Assembly: GCA_902826815.1 (NCBI GenBank)
Contig: CADEGF010000063.1
Coordinates: 1-34,359, forward strand
Reading direction: 5' to 3'
DNA length: 34,359 nt
Origin: an uncultured Mycobacteriaceae bacterium
GTDB lineage: Bacteria > Actinomycetota > Actinomycetes > Mycobacteriales > Mycobacteriaceae
The notes below the pieces were generated by a model that searched no databases, was not told the DNA's origin, and saw only the letters and a program-made list of their open reading frames with translations. The position numbers and the translations under genes are program-made. Below, piece by piece: positions 24,012-32,919 of this stretch (position 1 is its first letter; each line of letters begins with the position of its first letter).

Positions 24012-25097
24012 ATGCTTGTCGGACGCCACAGCTACTTCGCGTACGGGTCGAACCTCTGTATCGACCAGATGGCGCGACGCTGCCCCAGCGCCGCCAACCC
24101 CCGCCCTGCGACGCTGGCCGACCACGACTGGCTGATCAACGAGCGGGGCGTGGCGACCGTCGAACCGTTCGACGGGTCGCAGGTCCACGGTGTGGTGTGG
24201 CAACTCGACGACCACGACCTCGCCACCCTGGACAGCGCCGAGGGAGTGCCGGTGCGGTACCGCCGCGACCGGCTCACCGTGCACACCGACGCGGGACCGT
24301 CCGAGGCCTGGGTGTACATCGACCATCGCGTCGACCCCGGTCCTCCGCGGCCGGGCTATCTGGAGCGCATCATCGACGGTGCGCTGCACCACGGCCTGTC
24401 GCATCGCTGGGTCGAGTTCCTCCGCCGATGGGATCCGGCGCAGTGGCCGGTGCCGAAGGACAACTCGAGTGCAGATGCGCCGCAATCGCTTTCGGCACTG
24501 CTCGGCGACCCCGCGGTGCAAGAGGAGAGCACTCTGCGGTCGCGCTTCGGCTTCATGGCAATCCACGGCGGCGGCCTGGAGCAGATGACCGACGTCATCG
24601 CCGAACGCGCAGCCGATGCCTCTGGCGCCTCTGTGTATCTGCTGCGTCATCCTGAGGACTACCCGCATCATCTGCCGTCGGCGCTCTACCGGGCCGAGGA
24701 ATCGGAGCGGCTCGCAGAGTTCCTCGACCACGTCGAGGTCGTCGTCTCGCTGCACGGCTACGGCCGATTGGGCCGCAGCACCCAACTGCTCGCGGGCGGC
24801 GGTAACCGGGCACTCGCCGACCACGTCGCCGGCCACTTCGAGGTGCCGGGTTATCACGTCATCACCGACCTCGACGCGATGCCCCGCGAACTGCGCGGCC
24901 TGCATCCGGACAACCCGGTGAACCGTGTGCGCGGCGGCGGAACCCAGCTCGAGCTGTCGCCGCGACTGCGCGGCATCAGCCCACGCAGCGCCCCTGCTGC
25001 CGAAGACGGCCTGTCGCCACCGACATCCGCTCTGATCCAGGGGCTCGTGGCGGCCGCGCACAGCTGGAAACTACCGTCGGCTCAGTGCCCAAAATAA
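24012..25097 (+). CDS. Gamma-glutamylcyclotransferase domain fused to poly-gamma-glutamate hydrolase domain
   Basis: This is a 361-residue two-domain protein. Residues about 6-140 are a gamma-glutamylcyclotransferase-like fold: the substrate loop FAYGSNL (9-15) and the likely catalytic Glu77 in LDSAEGVPVRY. Residues about 165-330 match the poly-gamma-glutamate hydrolase/PghP family: FGFMAIHGGGLEQMTDVIAE with His185 and Glu190 as probable zinc ligands, and a further His248 in VSLHGYG. Both domains would cut gamma-glutamyl bonds, which makes the fusion meaningful. M. tuberculosis has a gene of similar length next to mntH (Rv0923c). No signal peptide is seen. The end overlaps the following serine-hydrolase gene by 13 bases. 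Confidence 0.82.
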   Translation: MLVGRHSYFAYGSNLCIDQMARRCPSAANPRPATLADHDWLINERGVATVEPFDGSQVHGVVWQLDDHDLATLDSAEGVPVRYRRDRLTVHTDAGPSEAWVYIDHRVDPGPPRPGYLERIIDGALHHGLSHRWVEFLRRWDPAQWPVPKDNSSADAPQSLSALLGDPAVQEESTLRSRFGFMAIHGGGLEQMTDVIAERAADASGASVYLLRHPEDYPHHLPSALYRAEESERLAEFLDHVEVVVSLHGYGRLGRSTQLLAGGGNRALADHVAGHFEVPGYHVITDLDAMPRELRGLHPDNPVNRVRGGGTQLELSPRLRGISPRSAPAAEDGLSPPTSALIQGLVAAAHSWKLPSAQCPK

Positions 25098-26170
25098 TTC
25101 TTGCGGTCCTCCTCGTGATGGGTTTGACGGCCGCCCCCGCATCAGCCCAACCACCGGCAATCGACGAGGCGTTAAACCGTGTCGTGGTCGCCGACGACCT
25201 TGCCGGCGGCATCGCCGTCGTCCGCAACGGAGCAGACCTCACCCGCTACGCAGCCGGATACTCGGACCTCGAAACCAAGGCGGGATTTGCGCCCAACACC
25301 CATATCCGTGCGGCCAGCATCACGAAAACCTTTGTCGCCGCGACCATTCTGCAGCTCGTTGCTGAGGGCAAGGTCGATCTCGACGCACCCATCGAGACCT
25401 ACCTGCCCGGCCGCATCCGCGGACAGGGCATCGACGCCAACGACATCACGGTGCGTCAGCTGCTGCGCCACCAGAGCGGGCTGCCGGAGTATTTCGACCC
25501 CGCCACCCCGGTACCGGTCGAACCGGCCACCGGCGATCAGCTTCTCGATACGGCCTTGGCCCACCATGCCCTGTTCGCACCCGGTGCGGCGCTGAAATAC
25601 ACCAACACCAACTACGTTGTCGCGGGCCTGCTCATCGAAGCCGTCACCGGGCGGCCGGCCACCGAGGAGGTCACCCGACGCGTCATCGCGCCGTTGGGTC
25701 TGGTCGACACCTACTTCCCCGCGCCGGGGGACACCGGGCTACGGGCACCGTTCGCGCACGGGTACGAAATCGAGGACAGCAGTCGCACCGACGTGACGGC
25801 CTTCAATGCGTCCGCGGCAGGAATGTCGGGCAACCTGGTATCGACCAACGAGGACATCTCGACGTTCATCACCGCCCTCCTCGACGGGCAGGTGGTTCCG
25901 CGCGCGCAGCTGGACCAGATGATGCAGACCGTCCCCATGCCCGACGGCGACGGACTCTTGAGTTACGGACTCGGGCTCGGCAAGGTGTCGCTACCGTGCG
26001 GCGTCACGGCCTGGGGACACGGCGGCGACATCGACGGCTATCACAGCTACGTCGCTAAACCTGTGGATGGGCCAGCCATTTCGATGACGCTGACTCAGGT
26101 ACCGGATGCCTCGAGGCCGTCGGAGGACCCCCGCGGCGACATCCTTTGGGAGCTCTACTGCGAGGTGTAG
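25085..26170 (+). CDS. Exported serine hydrolase (beta-lactamase/DD-peptidase-like)
   Basis: A 361-residue penicillin-binding-protein-like hydrolase (class C beta-lactamase fold). Signal peptide: MPKIILAVLLVMGLTAAPAS with cleavage near SAQPP. Catalytic motifs are Ser78-x-x-Lys81 (ASITKTFVA), Tyr172-x-Asn (KYTNTNY) and the third-motif HGG (GHGGDIDGYHS). RQLLRHQSGLPEY is the family signature before the active-site tyrosine. Members act as D,D-carboxypeptidases, esterases or D-aminopeptidases; which applies here cannot be told. The GTG start lies within the end of the preceding gene, so the two are probably coupled. Confidence 0.88.
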   Translation: MPKIILAVLLVMGLTAAPASAQPPAIDEALNRVVVADDLAGGIAVVRNGADLTRYAAGYSDLETKAGFAPNTHIRAASITKTFVAATILQLVAEGKVDLDAPIETYLPGRIRGQGIDANDITVRQLLRHQSGLPEYFDPATPVPVEPATGDQLLDTALAHHALFAPGAALKYTNTNYVVAGLLIEAVTGRPATEEVTRRVIAPLGLVDTYFPAPGDTGLRAPFAHGYEIEDSSRTDVTAFNASAAGMSGNLVSTNEDISTFITALLDGQVVPRAQLDQMMQTVPMPDGDGLLSYGLGLGKVSLPCGVTAWGHGGDIDGYHSYVAKPVDGPAISMTLTQVPDASRPSEDPRGDILWELYCEV

Positions 26171-26212
26171 GCAGCGCCCATCCGGAGGCACGTCGGCTCC
26201 GAATACCTCGAT

Positions 26213-27529
26213 GTGGAACCAATTGAGCAAAGCGGACGCTCCATCGCCGTCATCGGCAGCGGCGTCGCCGGGCTGACAGCCGCCTACCTGCTGTCGGGCA
26301 GGGACCGGGTCAGCCTGTTCGAGGCGGACAACCGGATCGGCGGACATGCCCATACCCATTACCTCGACCGCGGTGACGGCATCATGGTCGGCGTCGACAG
26401 CGCCTTCCTTGTCCACAACGACCGCACGTACCCCACGCTGTGCCGGCTCTTCGACGATCTGGGGGTCGCCACCCAGGAGACCGACATGTCGATGTCGGTG
26501 CGCGATGACGGCAGCGGACTCGAGTACGCGGGCGCCCGTGGTGTCGGCGGGCTGTTCCCGTCCTGGGCGGCCCTGACCCGGCCGCGATATCTGGCGATGC
26601 TGGCCGAGGTCAAGCGATTCCACCGGGTCGCGACTCGGCTGCTCGGCGACTGCGATGACGGCTCCGGCGACGCCGGCGAAACACTTGCCTCGTTCCTCGA
26701 CCGGCACGGCTTCTCGCAGTACTTCATCGATTACTTCATGACGCCTCTCGTCGCCGCCGTATGGTCGTCGCGGCCAGGCGATGCCATGCGCTACCCGGCC
26801 CGCTACCTTTTCGTCTTCCTCGAACACCACGGGATGCTGTCGGTGTTCGGCTCGCCGACGTGGCGCACCGTGACCGGAGGATCCGCGACCTACGTCGAGG
26901 CGATCATGATGCGGATCCACGAGGTCGCCGCAGGCCGTCCTGTCACCTCGGTGCAACGGACACCCGAGGGGGTGGCGGTCTCCGTGGGCGGCGACCGTCC
27001 GCGACTGTTCGACGCCGCCGTCATCGCCACCCATCCGGACCAGGCGCTGACGATGCTCGCCGAGCCGACGACCGCCGAACGCATGGTGCTCGGCGCGATC
27101 CCGTACACCACCAACCGAGCACAGCTGCACACCGACGAATCGGTACTGCCGCGGCACCACCGCGCGCGGGCGTCATGGAACTACCTGATGGCACCCGGGG
27201 GCGACGACGTTCTGGTCACCTACGACGTGACGCGGCTGATGCGGCTGACAGGCAAGCATCGGTTCCTGGTCACGCTCGGCGGCCGGGACCGGGTCGACCA
27301 GTCGACCGTGCTCGCGGAGATGACGTACGAGCATCCGCTGTACACACCGGAATCCGTTGCCGCCCAGGGTCGTCTACCCGAACTCGAGGACCACAGGATC
27401 GTCTACGCGGGCGCCTACCACGGGTGGGGGTTCCACGAAGACGGTGCGGCGTCGGGGCTCGCCGCAGCCCAGCGCCTCGGCGCGACATGGCCTAGTCGCA
27501 CTCGGCGAAGGGAGGCCGTCCCGTGCTGA
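26213..27529 (+). CDS. FAD-dependent oxidoreductase of the CFA-linked family (Rv0449c-like)
   Basis: A 438-residue flavoprotein with an N-terminal dinucleotide fold: IAVIGSGVAGLTAAYLL (GxGxxG at 15-20), acidic Glu37 and RIGGHAHT (41-48), as in amine-oxidase and desaturase-like enzymes. The C-terminal FAD contact is in IVYAGAYHGWGFHEDGAASG. It starts at a GTG (26213) and heads a run of genes that matches Rv0449c-Rv0448c-Rv0447c-Rv0446c-Rv0445c-Rv0444c in order. Next to a cyclopropane-synthase-type methyltransferase, it probably oxidises or reduces the modified acyl chain (inference). The stop overlaps the DUF1365 start by seven bases. Confidence 0.9.
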   Translation: MEPIEQSGRSIAVIGSGVAGLTAAYLLSGRDRVSLFEADNRIGGHAHTHYLDRGDGIMVGVDSAFLVHNDRTYPTLCRLFDDLGVATQETDMSMSVRDDGSGLEYAGARGVGGLFPSWAALTRPRYLAMLAEVKRFHRVATRLLGDCDDGSGDAGETLASFLDRHGFSQYFIDYFMTPLVAAVWSSRPGDAMRYPARYLFVFLEHHGMLSVFGSPTWRTVTGGSATYVEAIMMRIHEVAAGRPVTSVQRTPEGVAVSVGGDRPRLFDAAVIATHPDQALTMLAEPTTAERMVLGAIPYTTNRAQLHTDESVLPRHHRARASWNYLMAPGGDDVLVTYDVTRLMRLTGKHRFLVTLGGRDRVDQSTVLAEMTYEHPLYTPESVAAQGRLPELEDHRIVYAGAYHGWGFHEDGAASGLAAAQRLGATWPSRTRRREAVPC

Positions 27530-28260
27530 CGCCCGCTCTGTACCGCACACGCATCACACATCTGCGCCGCGCACCGGTGCATCACTACTTCGAACACCGA
27601 AGCTACAGCTGGTATGTCGACATCGACGCGCTACCGGAACTGCCGCGGTGGTTGCGGCCGTTCGCCCGCTTCGAAGCCAGCGACCACCTCGACGGCGACC
27701 CGAATGCCACACTGCGCCAACGCATCGAGAGCTATCTCGCCGAACGCGACATCGACCTCGGCGGCGGCAAGATCACTGCTCTGTTGCAGGCGCGCGTCCT
27801 GGGCTACGTGTTCAACCCGCTGACGCTGTACTGGTGCCACGACGCCGAAGGAGAACTGCGGCATGTGATCGCCGAGGTGCACAACACCTACGGCGGCAGG
27901 CACGCCTACCTGCTTCCGCCGGACACCGGTCAGCCCGCGATGGTGATGAAGAAGCTCTACGTCTCGCCGTTCAACGATGTCAGCGGCTACTACCTGGTGC
28001 GCGCGCCGCGACCGGATTCCGCACTCGCCGTGACGGTCTCGCTGCACCGTGAGAACCAGCCCGCGTTCGTCGTGACGATGCGTGGCGACAGGCTGCGGGT
28101 CGGCATCGGTCAGATCCTGCGCTTACAACTGGTGGCGCCGCTGGCCCCGTTGATGGGGTCGGCGGCGATTCGCGCCCAGGGCATCACCCTGTGGCTGCGC
28201 CGGGTTCCTGTGGTGCCGCGGCCGAAGGTCGCCGATAAGGAGAGGGTCGAACAACTGTGA
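27523..28260 (+). CDS. DUF1365 protein (Rv0448c-like)
   Basis: This 245-residue protein of family DUF1365 is almost always found beside cyclopropane-fatty-acid-synthase-like genes. Conserved blocks visible are HYFEHRSYSWYVDIDALPEL, GGKITALLQARVLGYVFNPLTLYWCHDAEG and AEVHNTYGGRHAYLL, then KKLYVSPFNDVSGYY. No transmembrane segment or known catalytic motif is evident. It starts with a GTG overlapping the oxidoreductase stop and ends with GTGA, shared with the next gene. Genetic context points to a step in acyl-chain modification. The biochemical function is unknown to me. Confidence 0.9.
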   Translation: MLTPALYRTRITHLRRAPVHHYFEHRSYSWYVDIDALPELPRWLRPFARFEASDHLDGDPNATLRQRIESYLAERDIDLGGGKITALLQARVLGYVFNPLTLYWCHDAEGELRHVIAEVHNTYGGRHAYLLPPDTGQPAMVMKKLYVSPFNDVSGYYLVRAPRPDSALAVTVSLHRENQPAFVVTMRGDRLRVGIGQILRLQLVAPLAPLMGSAAIRAQGITLWLRRVPVVPRPKVADKERVEQL

Positions 28261-29531
28261 GTCTCGACGTGGCCCGACTGGCCAGCACGACGATCTGCCC
28301 CGAACGGTGGCCGGATGTCGCGCGGGTTCCTGCGGGACGGCTCAGCGCCCTGACGGCTCCGATAGCAGAGCGCCTGTTCCGCAATGCCGCCGCGCGGCTT
28401 CCGCTGCGGATGGTCTATCCCGACGGAACGGTGGTCGGAGCGGCCGACCCGACGCTGCCGACGATGACGATCCATCGCCCCCGACGGCTGGCCCGACGCA
28501 TCGGCCGCTACGGCCTGATCGGCTTCGGCGAGTCGTACATGGCAGGCGAATGGAGCTCCGACGACCTCGCCGGCGTGCTCACCGAGTTCGCGAGGTCGAT
28601 GGACAACCTCATCCCGCGCTCGCTTCAGTGGTTCCGGCCGATCGCCGTAGTCCGCCAACCACGTTCGCAGTTCAACAGCCGCGAACAGGCTCGTCAGAAC
28701 ATCTCCGAGCACTACGATCTGTCCAACGAGTTGTTCGGGCAGTTCCTCGACGAGACGTTGACCTACTCCAGCGCCTTGTTCGACACGTTGCCTGCCAGCC
28801 GATCGCAATTGGCCGAAGCCCAGCACCGCAAGATCGACCGCTTGCTCGACACCGCGCAGGTCGGGCCCGGCAGTCGCGTGCTGGAGATCGGCACCGGCTG
28901 GGGCGAGCTGTGCATCCGCGCCGCCGCACGCGGTGCGCAAGTCCGATCGGTCACGCTGTCGGCCGAGCAGCAGCAGTTGGCCCGCGAGCGGGTCGCCGCC
29001 GCGGGTCTGTCGGACCGGGTGCAGATCGATCTGCTCGACTACCGCGATGTCGACGGCTGCTACGACGCCGTCGTATCCGTTGAGATGATCGAGGCGGTCG
29101 GCTACCAATTCTGGCCGACGTACTTCAAGGCCCTCGACCGTCTGTTGTCGCCGGGTGGCCGCATCGCCATTCAGGCCATCACGATGCCCGACAGCCGAAT
29201 GCTGGCGTCGCGCAACACCTATACCTGGATCCAGAAGTACATCTTCCCCGGCGGCCTGCTGCCGTCCGTTGAGGCGATCCTCGGCATCACCGAACGGCAG
29301 ACACGGCTTCGCACCGTCGACATGACGTCCATCGGCCCGCACTACGCCGAGACGTTGCGGCTGTGGCGAGAACGCTTTCTGCAACAGCGAGAGACGGTGT
29401 CCGCGTTGGGCTTCGACGAGGTCTTTCATCGCATGTGGGAGCTGTACCTGGCATACTCGGAAGCCGGGTTCCGGTCGGGCTATCTCGACGTGTACCAGTG
29501 GACCTTCGCCCCCGCGGGAGGTGCGCGATGA
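28257..29531 (+). CDS. ufaA1: SAM-dependent fatty-acid methyltransferase, UfaA1/cyclopropane-synthase type
   Basis: A 424-residue methyltransferase that adds a methylene or methyl group to unsaturated phospholipid acyl chains. The N-terminal lipid-binding part (1-145) contains GFGESYMAGEW (89-99). The catalytic part has the family block EHYDLSNELFGQFLDETLTYSSALF (151-175), SAM motif I VLEIGTGWGEL (208-218), and the E-M-I-E-A motif in VSVEMIEAVG. The M. tuberculosis counterpart Rv0447c (UfaA1) has been linked to tuberculostearic-acid synthesis. Whether this enzyme makes a 10-methyl or a cyclopropane product cannot be read here. The start is a GTG sharing GTGA with the upstream stop. Confidence 0.9.
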   Translation: MSLDVARLASTTICPERWPDVARVPAGRLSALTAPIAERLFRNAAARLPLRMVYPDGTVVGAADPTLPTMTIHRPRRLARRIGRYGLIGFGESYMAGEWSSDDLAGVLTEFARSMDNLIPRSLQWFRPIAVVRQPRSQFNSREQARQNISEHYDLSNELFGQFLDETLTYSSALFDTLPASRSQLAEAQHRKIDRLLDTAQVGPGSRVLEIGTGWGELCIRAAARGAQVRSVTLSAEQQQLARERVAAAGLSDRVQIDLLDYRDVDGCYDAVVSVEMIEAVGYQFWPTYFKALDRLLSPGGRIAIQAITMPDSRMLASRNTYTWIQKYIFPGGLLPSVEAILGITERQTRLRTVDMTSIGPHYAETLRLWRERFLQQRETVSALGFDEVFHRMWELYLAYSEAGFRSGYLDVYQWTFAPAGGAR

Positions 29532-29559
29532 GCGCTTGCGCGAAGAGCAGAGGGATCAG

Positions 29560-30345
29560 ATGAGCATTCTTCTCGTCACTGCGGCATCCCTTGCGGTGCT
29601 GCTTTTCATGCACGGCATCACATTCGCCGTCGGTCGCAGCATCGGCCGCTACAACGTCGTCGACGTGACGTGGGGCCTTGGCTTCGTCGGCGTTGCCGTC
29701 GTCGCCGCAGTGCTGGGCCCGGGCGACCTCTTACGGCGAATCCTGTTGCTCGCCATGGTTGGAGTCTGGGGTCTCCGGCTGGCCTGGCACATGGTGCGGA
29801 AGTCGGCGGGCAAGGGCGAAGATCCACGATATGAGGCATTACTGCGCGGCGACTTCTCCGCGGGCACGGTGGTGCGAAAGATCTTCCTCATCCAGGGCGC
29901 CGCAACCTGGTTCGTATCGCTGCCGCTTCAGGTCTCGGCCGTTCTCGGGCCGACACCGACAACATTGCTTCCGGTTTTGATTGCAGGCGTGGCGCTTTGG
30001 TGCGTCGGACTGTTCTTCGAGGCGGTCGGCGACTACCAGTTGCAGCGGTTCAAGGCCGATCCGGCCAACAAGGGCGTGGTGATGGACCGCGGCCTGTGGG
30101 CATGGACGCGGCATCCCAACTACTTCGGCGACACTGCCGTGTGGTGGGGGCTCTGGCTGGTGTCGATCGCGGGGTGGGTTTCGCTGCTGACCGTGCTGTC
30201 GCCGGCCCTCATGACGTACTTCCTGGTGTATGCAACCGGCGCGCGCCTACTCGAGAAACATATGAAGGACCGGCCGGGTTTCCGTGAATACTGTTCTCGT
30301 ACATCGTTTTTCATCCCGCGACCGCCCAGATCGCGAATACCGTGA
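29560..30345 (+). CDS. DUF1295 membrane protein, steroid-reductase-like (Rv0446c-like)
   Basis: An integral membrane protein of 261 residues and about six helices. The C-terminal half is typical of DUF1295 and isoprenylcysteine-methyltransferase/steroid 5-alpha-reductase-like proteins: GDYQLQRFKADPANKG, then GLWAWTRHPNYFGD, the conserved RHPNY motif, and a final LEKHMKDRPGFREY. ATG 29560 is used because AGAGGG precedes it and the membrane region begins at once; an upstream in-frame GTG at 29521 adds a charged stretch and is less likely. Such enzymes reduce carbon-carbon double bonds with NADPH, which suits an acyl-chain modification pathway (inference). Its stop overlaps sigK by GTGA. Confidence 0.88.
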   Translation: MSILLVTAASLAVLLFMHGITFAVGRSIGRYNVVDVTWGLGFVGVAVVAAVLGPGDLLRRILLLAMVGVWGLRLAWHMVRKSAGKGEDPRYEALLRGDFSAGTVVRKIFLIQGAATWFVSLPLQVSAVLGPTPTTLLPVLIAGVALWCVGLFFEAVGDYQLQRFKADPANKGVVMDRGLWAWTRHPNYFGDTAVWWGLWLVSIAGWVSLLTVLSPALMTYFLVYATGARLLEKHMKDRPGFREYCSRTSFFIPRPPRSRIP

Positions 30346-30923
30346 CGATCACGGCGCCGGTGGCTAGGCTACCGCTCGTGACCAACGACCTGGCCGCGCT
30401 GTTGCACCAGGTGGCTCAGCGGGATGCCGACGCGTTTGCCACCTTCTATGACCTCACCCGGGCTCGGGTGTTCGGTCTGGTGACCCGCGTGCTGCGCGAC
30501 CCCGGATACAGCGAGGAGACCACGCAGGACGTCTACCTGCAGGTATGGCGTTCGGCGGCCAACTACGACCCGAACGCGGGCTCGCCGTTGGCGTGGCTGC
30601 TCACCGTGGCGCACCGGCGTGCAGTGGACCGCGTGCGGGCCGAGCAGGCGGCCGGCCAGCGCGAGTCCCGGTACGGGGCGGCCAACGTCGAGCCGCCCGC
30701 CGACCACGTCGCAGATGCGGTCATCCTGCGCGACGAACGTCAGCAGGTCACCGACTGTCTTGACTCGCTGACCGACGTGCAACGGGAAGCCATCCAGCTC
30801 GCCTATTACGACGGGCTGACCTACGTGCAGGTCTCGGAGCGGCTGTCGGCCAACCTCGCCACCATCAAGTCGCGGATGCGCGACGCCATCCGCGGCCTAC
30901 GCAGATGTCTGGGGCTGACATGA
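30342..30923 (+). CDS. sigK: ECF RNA polymerase sigma factor SigK
   Basis: ECF sigma factor of 193 residues. Region 2 (about 32-98) contains FYDLTRARVFGLVTRVLRDP, EETTQDVYLQVW and AWLLTVAHRRAVDRVR. Region 4 (about 135-190) contains DSLTDVQREAIQLAYYDGLTYVQVSERLS and IKSRMRDAIRGLRR. Cys139 and Cys189 are 50 residues apart, the same spacing as the Cys133-Cys183 pair reported to form a redox-sensing disulfide in M. tuberculosis SigK. The GTG start shares GTGA with the upstream stop, and the end shares ATGA with rskA. Its activity should be held by RskA and released by regulated proteolysis. SigK in M. tuberculosis drives mpt70/mpt83; neither gene is in this window. Confidence 0.93.
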   Translation: MTITAPVARLPLVTNDLAALLHQVAQRDADAFATFYDLTRARVFGLVTRVLRDPGYSEETTQDVYLQVWRSAANYDPNAGSPLAWLLTVAHRRAVDRVRAEQAAGQRESRYGAANVEPPADHVADAVILRDERQQVTDCLDSLTDVQREAIQLAYYDGLTYVQVSERLSANLATIKSRMRDAIRGLRRCLGLT

Positions 30924-31657
30924 CCAACCCGATCACTCCCGATGTCCTCGAGCTGGCAACGCCCTACGCGCTGCACGCGACGACCGACGCCGAACGCGCC
31001 GAGATCGAACGCCAGGTGGCCGCCGCGCCGCCCGAGGTGGCCGAGCAGTTCTTCGCACAGGTGCGCGCCGTCCACGAGACGATGGCGACGATCTCCGCCG
31101 CGACGGCCGTCGAGCCACCGCCGAGTATGCGCGAGCGCCTGCTGGCAACGGTCGTCGACGAGTCGCAGGGACGCGAGCAGGCGGCGGTGCGCCGGCTACC
31201 GGCGCAGCGCGCGAATCGCTGGCGCACAACGATTTTGGCTGCGGCCGCAGTGCTCGCGATCGGGCTCGGCGCCCTCGGAGTTGGAATCGCAATGCGTCCG
31301 GCACCGACAGAGTCCACCGCCGAGCAGGTGTTCGCGGCGTCCGACGTGCAGACCGTGTCGAGCCCGATCGCCAGCGGCGGCACGGCGACGTTGGTGTTCT
31401 CGCATTCAAAGGACGCGGGCGTGTTGGTGATGAACAACGTCCCGCCGCCACAACCGGGCACCGTGTATCAGATGTGGTTGGTCGGCGAGGGCTCCCCGAA
31501 GTCGGCAGGGACGATGGACGCGACGTCCGTCGCACCATCGACCACAGCGGTGCTGCCCGACCTCGGGACGTCAAGCGCGCTGGCGTTCACCGTCGAACCG
31601 GGCAGCGGCTCCGAGCAACCGACCAGCCCGGTCTTCGCCCAACTGGCACTGACCTGA
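30920..31657 (+). CDS. rskA: Anti-sigma-K factor RskA
   Basis: A 245-residue membrane anti-sigma factor. The cytosolic N-terminus (1-100) carries an anti-sigma domain: DVLELATPYALHATTDAERAEIERQV, then ERLLATVVDE. One membrane helix lies at about 104-125 (ILAAAAVLAIGLGALGVGIAM). The extracytoplasmic domain (126-245) is RskA-type: TATLVFSHSKDAGVLVMNNVPPP, VYQMWLVGEGSPKSAGTM and ALAFTVEPGSGSEQPTSPVFAQLALT. RskA binds SigK at the membrane and is cut by proteases in M. tuberculosis. ATG 30920 overlaps the sigK stop. It is convergent with the next gene. Confidence 0.92.
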   Translation: MTNPITPDVLELATPYALHATTDAERAEIERQVAAAPPEVAEQFFAQVRAVHETMATISAATAVEPPPSMRERLLATVVDESQGREQAAVRRLPAQRANRWRTTILAAAAVLAIGLGALGVGIAMRPAPTESTAEQVFAASDVQTVSSPIASGGTATLVFSHSKDAGVLVMNNVPPPQPGTVYQMWLVGEGSPKSAGTMDATSVAPSTTAVLPDLGTSSALAFTVEPGSGSEQPTSPVFAQLALT

Positions 31658-31683
31658 CAAGCGCCTGCCCTTACGCGTGCGCG

Positions 31684-32739
31684 CTACTCCAGCGTCGCGG
31701 CGGCGGCCTCGGTGAGCACATCGCCCATGTCGTGCCCGCGCAGCCACGCTCGCCGTTGCCGCATCGCCCCGTTTCCGTGCTCGGCGATGCGAGTGAGCTC
31801 AGAACGCACCATCTCGTAGTCGCCGACCGCCTCCAGCGCGGGCCGCACATGGTCGACGAGACCGTCGAGGAGGTCGACGGCGGCCTCGAGGCCGTAGCGC
31901 GCCGACTTCCAGTACGCGGCCCGCAAGGCATGCGGCGCCAGTGGCGCAAGGGTTTCGCCGCTCTGCTCGGCGTCGAGCGCCGTCATCACACACCCCCGGA
32001 CCAAGGCCGCCAGCAGAACGGTCTCTGCGACGGTGGCAGGAACGTCGGCCACCCGCACCTCGATCGTCGGGAAGTTCGCCGACGGCCGGACGTCCCAATA
32101 GACCATCCCGTCGTCGAGCATCGCGCCGCTGTCCAGTAGCGCCGTGACGACGGCGTCGTACTCGTCTGCGGATTCGAACTGCGGCGGCGGCCCCGCGCTC
32201 GGCCAACGCTGCCAGAGAATGCTGCGCCAGCTTGCGTAGCCGGTGTCGGTGTTGCGGTAGATCGCCGAGTTGGCGGTCACCGCCAACAGAAGCGGCAGCC
32301 ACGGCCGCATCCGATTGCTCACCTGGATCGCGGTGTCGCGGTCGGGGATGGCGACGTGCACGTGGCAGCCGCAGATGCCCTGTTCGTGGGCGATCATGCC
32401 GAACCGCTCCGCGATCCTGCGGTACCGCGGGTTGTCGGTGATCGGGAACTCCTGCGGCACCGTCGGCGGCAGCCCGACGGCAAGCAGCCGCGCACCGGCG
32501 GCCTCGGCGGCATGGGCGACGGTATGGCGCAACCGACCCAGCTCGGCACGGAGTTCGTCGCTGGTGTCGGCGACCTCGGTCGTCGTCTCGACCTGGCAGC
32601 TGGTCAACTCGAGTTGCAGCTCCACCCCTCGCGCTTCGGCGTGCGCGGCGACGACCTCGTTGCGGGCCACAGGTTCGCCGGTATCCGGGTCGACGAGCAG
32701 GAATTCCTCCTCGACTCCGACGGTGGGGTGGCTGGCCAC
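31684..32739 (-). CDS. YbdK-type carboxylate-amine ligase / glutamate-cysteine ligase
   Basis: A 351-residue ATP-dependent ligase of the GCS2/YbdK family, which joins an amino group to the gamma-carboxyl of glutamate. The N-terminal motif TVGVEEEFLLVD starts the fold. ELTSCQVETTTEV, ICGCHVHVAIPD and SRPSANFP-like WDVRPSANFPTIEVRVAD are family blocks with metal and substrate ligands. GTG 32739 is chosen because GGAGG lies six bases upstream and homologues begin near here; an upstream ATG would add 38 unconserved residues. The physiological product is not known, as many YbdK proteins have weak glutamate-cysteine ligase activity. It is convergent with rskA. Confidence 0.88.
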   Translation of the reverse strand: MASHPTVGVEEEFLLVDPDTGEPVARNEVVAAHAEARGVELQLELTSCQVETTTEVADTSDELRAELGRLRHTVAHAAEAAGARLLAVGLPPTVPQEFPITDNPRYRRIAERFGMIAHEQGICGCHVHVAIPDRDTAIQVSNRMRPWLPLLLAVTANSAIYRNTDTGYASWRSILWQRWPSAGPPPQFESADEYDAVVTALLDSGAMLDDGMVYWDVRPSANFPTIEVRVADVPATVAETVLLAALVRGCVMTALDAEQSGETLAPLAPHALRAAYWKSARYGLEAAVDLLDGLVDHVRPALEAVGDYEMVRSELTRIAEHGNGAMRQRRAWLRGHDMGDVLTEAAAATLE

Positions 32740-32919
32740 AGTGCCTCCAAATGTGGATCCGGCCCGTCGGGAGATCTCACGACGGACCGGATCACGCGAT
32801 GGCTCGTTTGCGGTACTGACCCGCCGGGCCGACAAGTCTGGCGGCTGTTTCATTGCCCGAACTGCTCGCCGCCAAACATCGGATTCGGACGCGGGATTTC
32901 ACCGGCATACGATCGCGGA

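Noticed and set aside
23973-25061. Long minus-strand open frame opposite the cyclotransferase fusion
   Set aside because: Shadow of a gene with clear motifs; no family resemblance.
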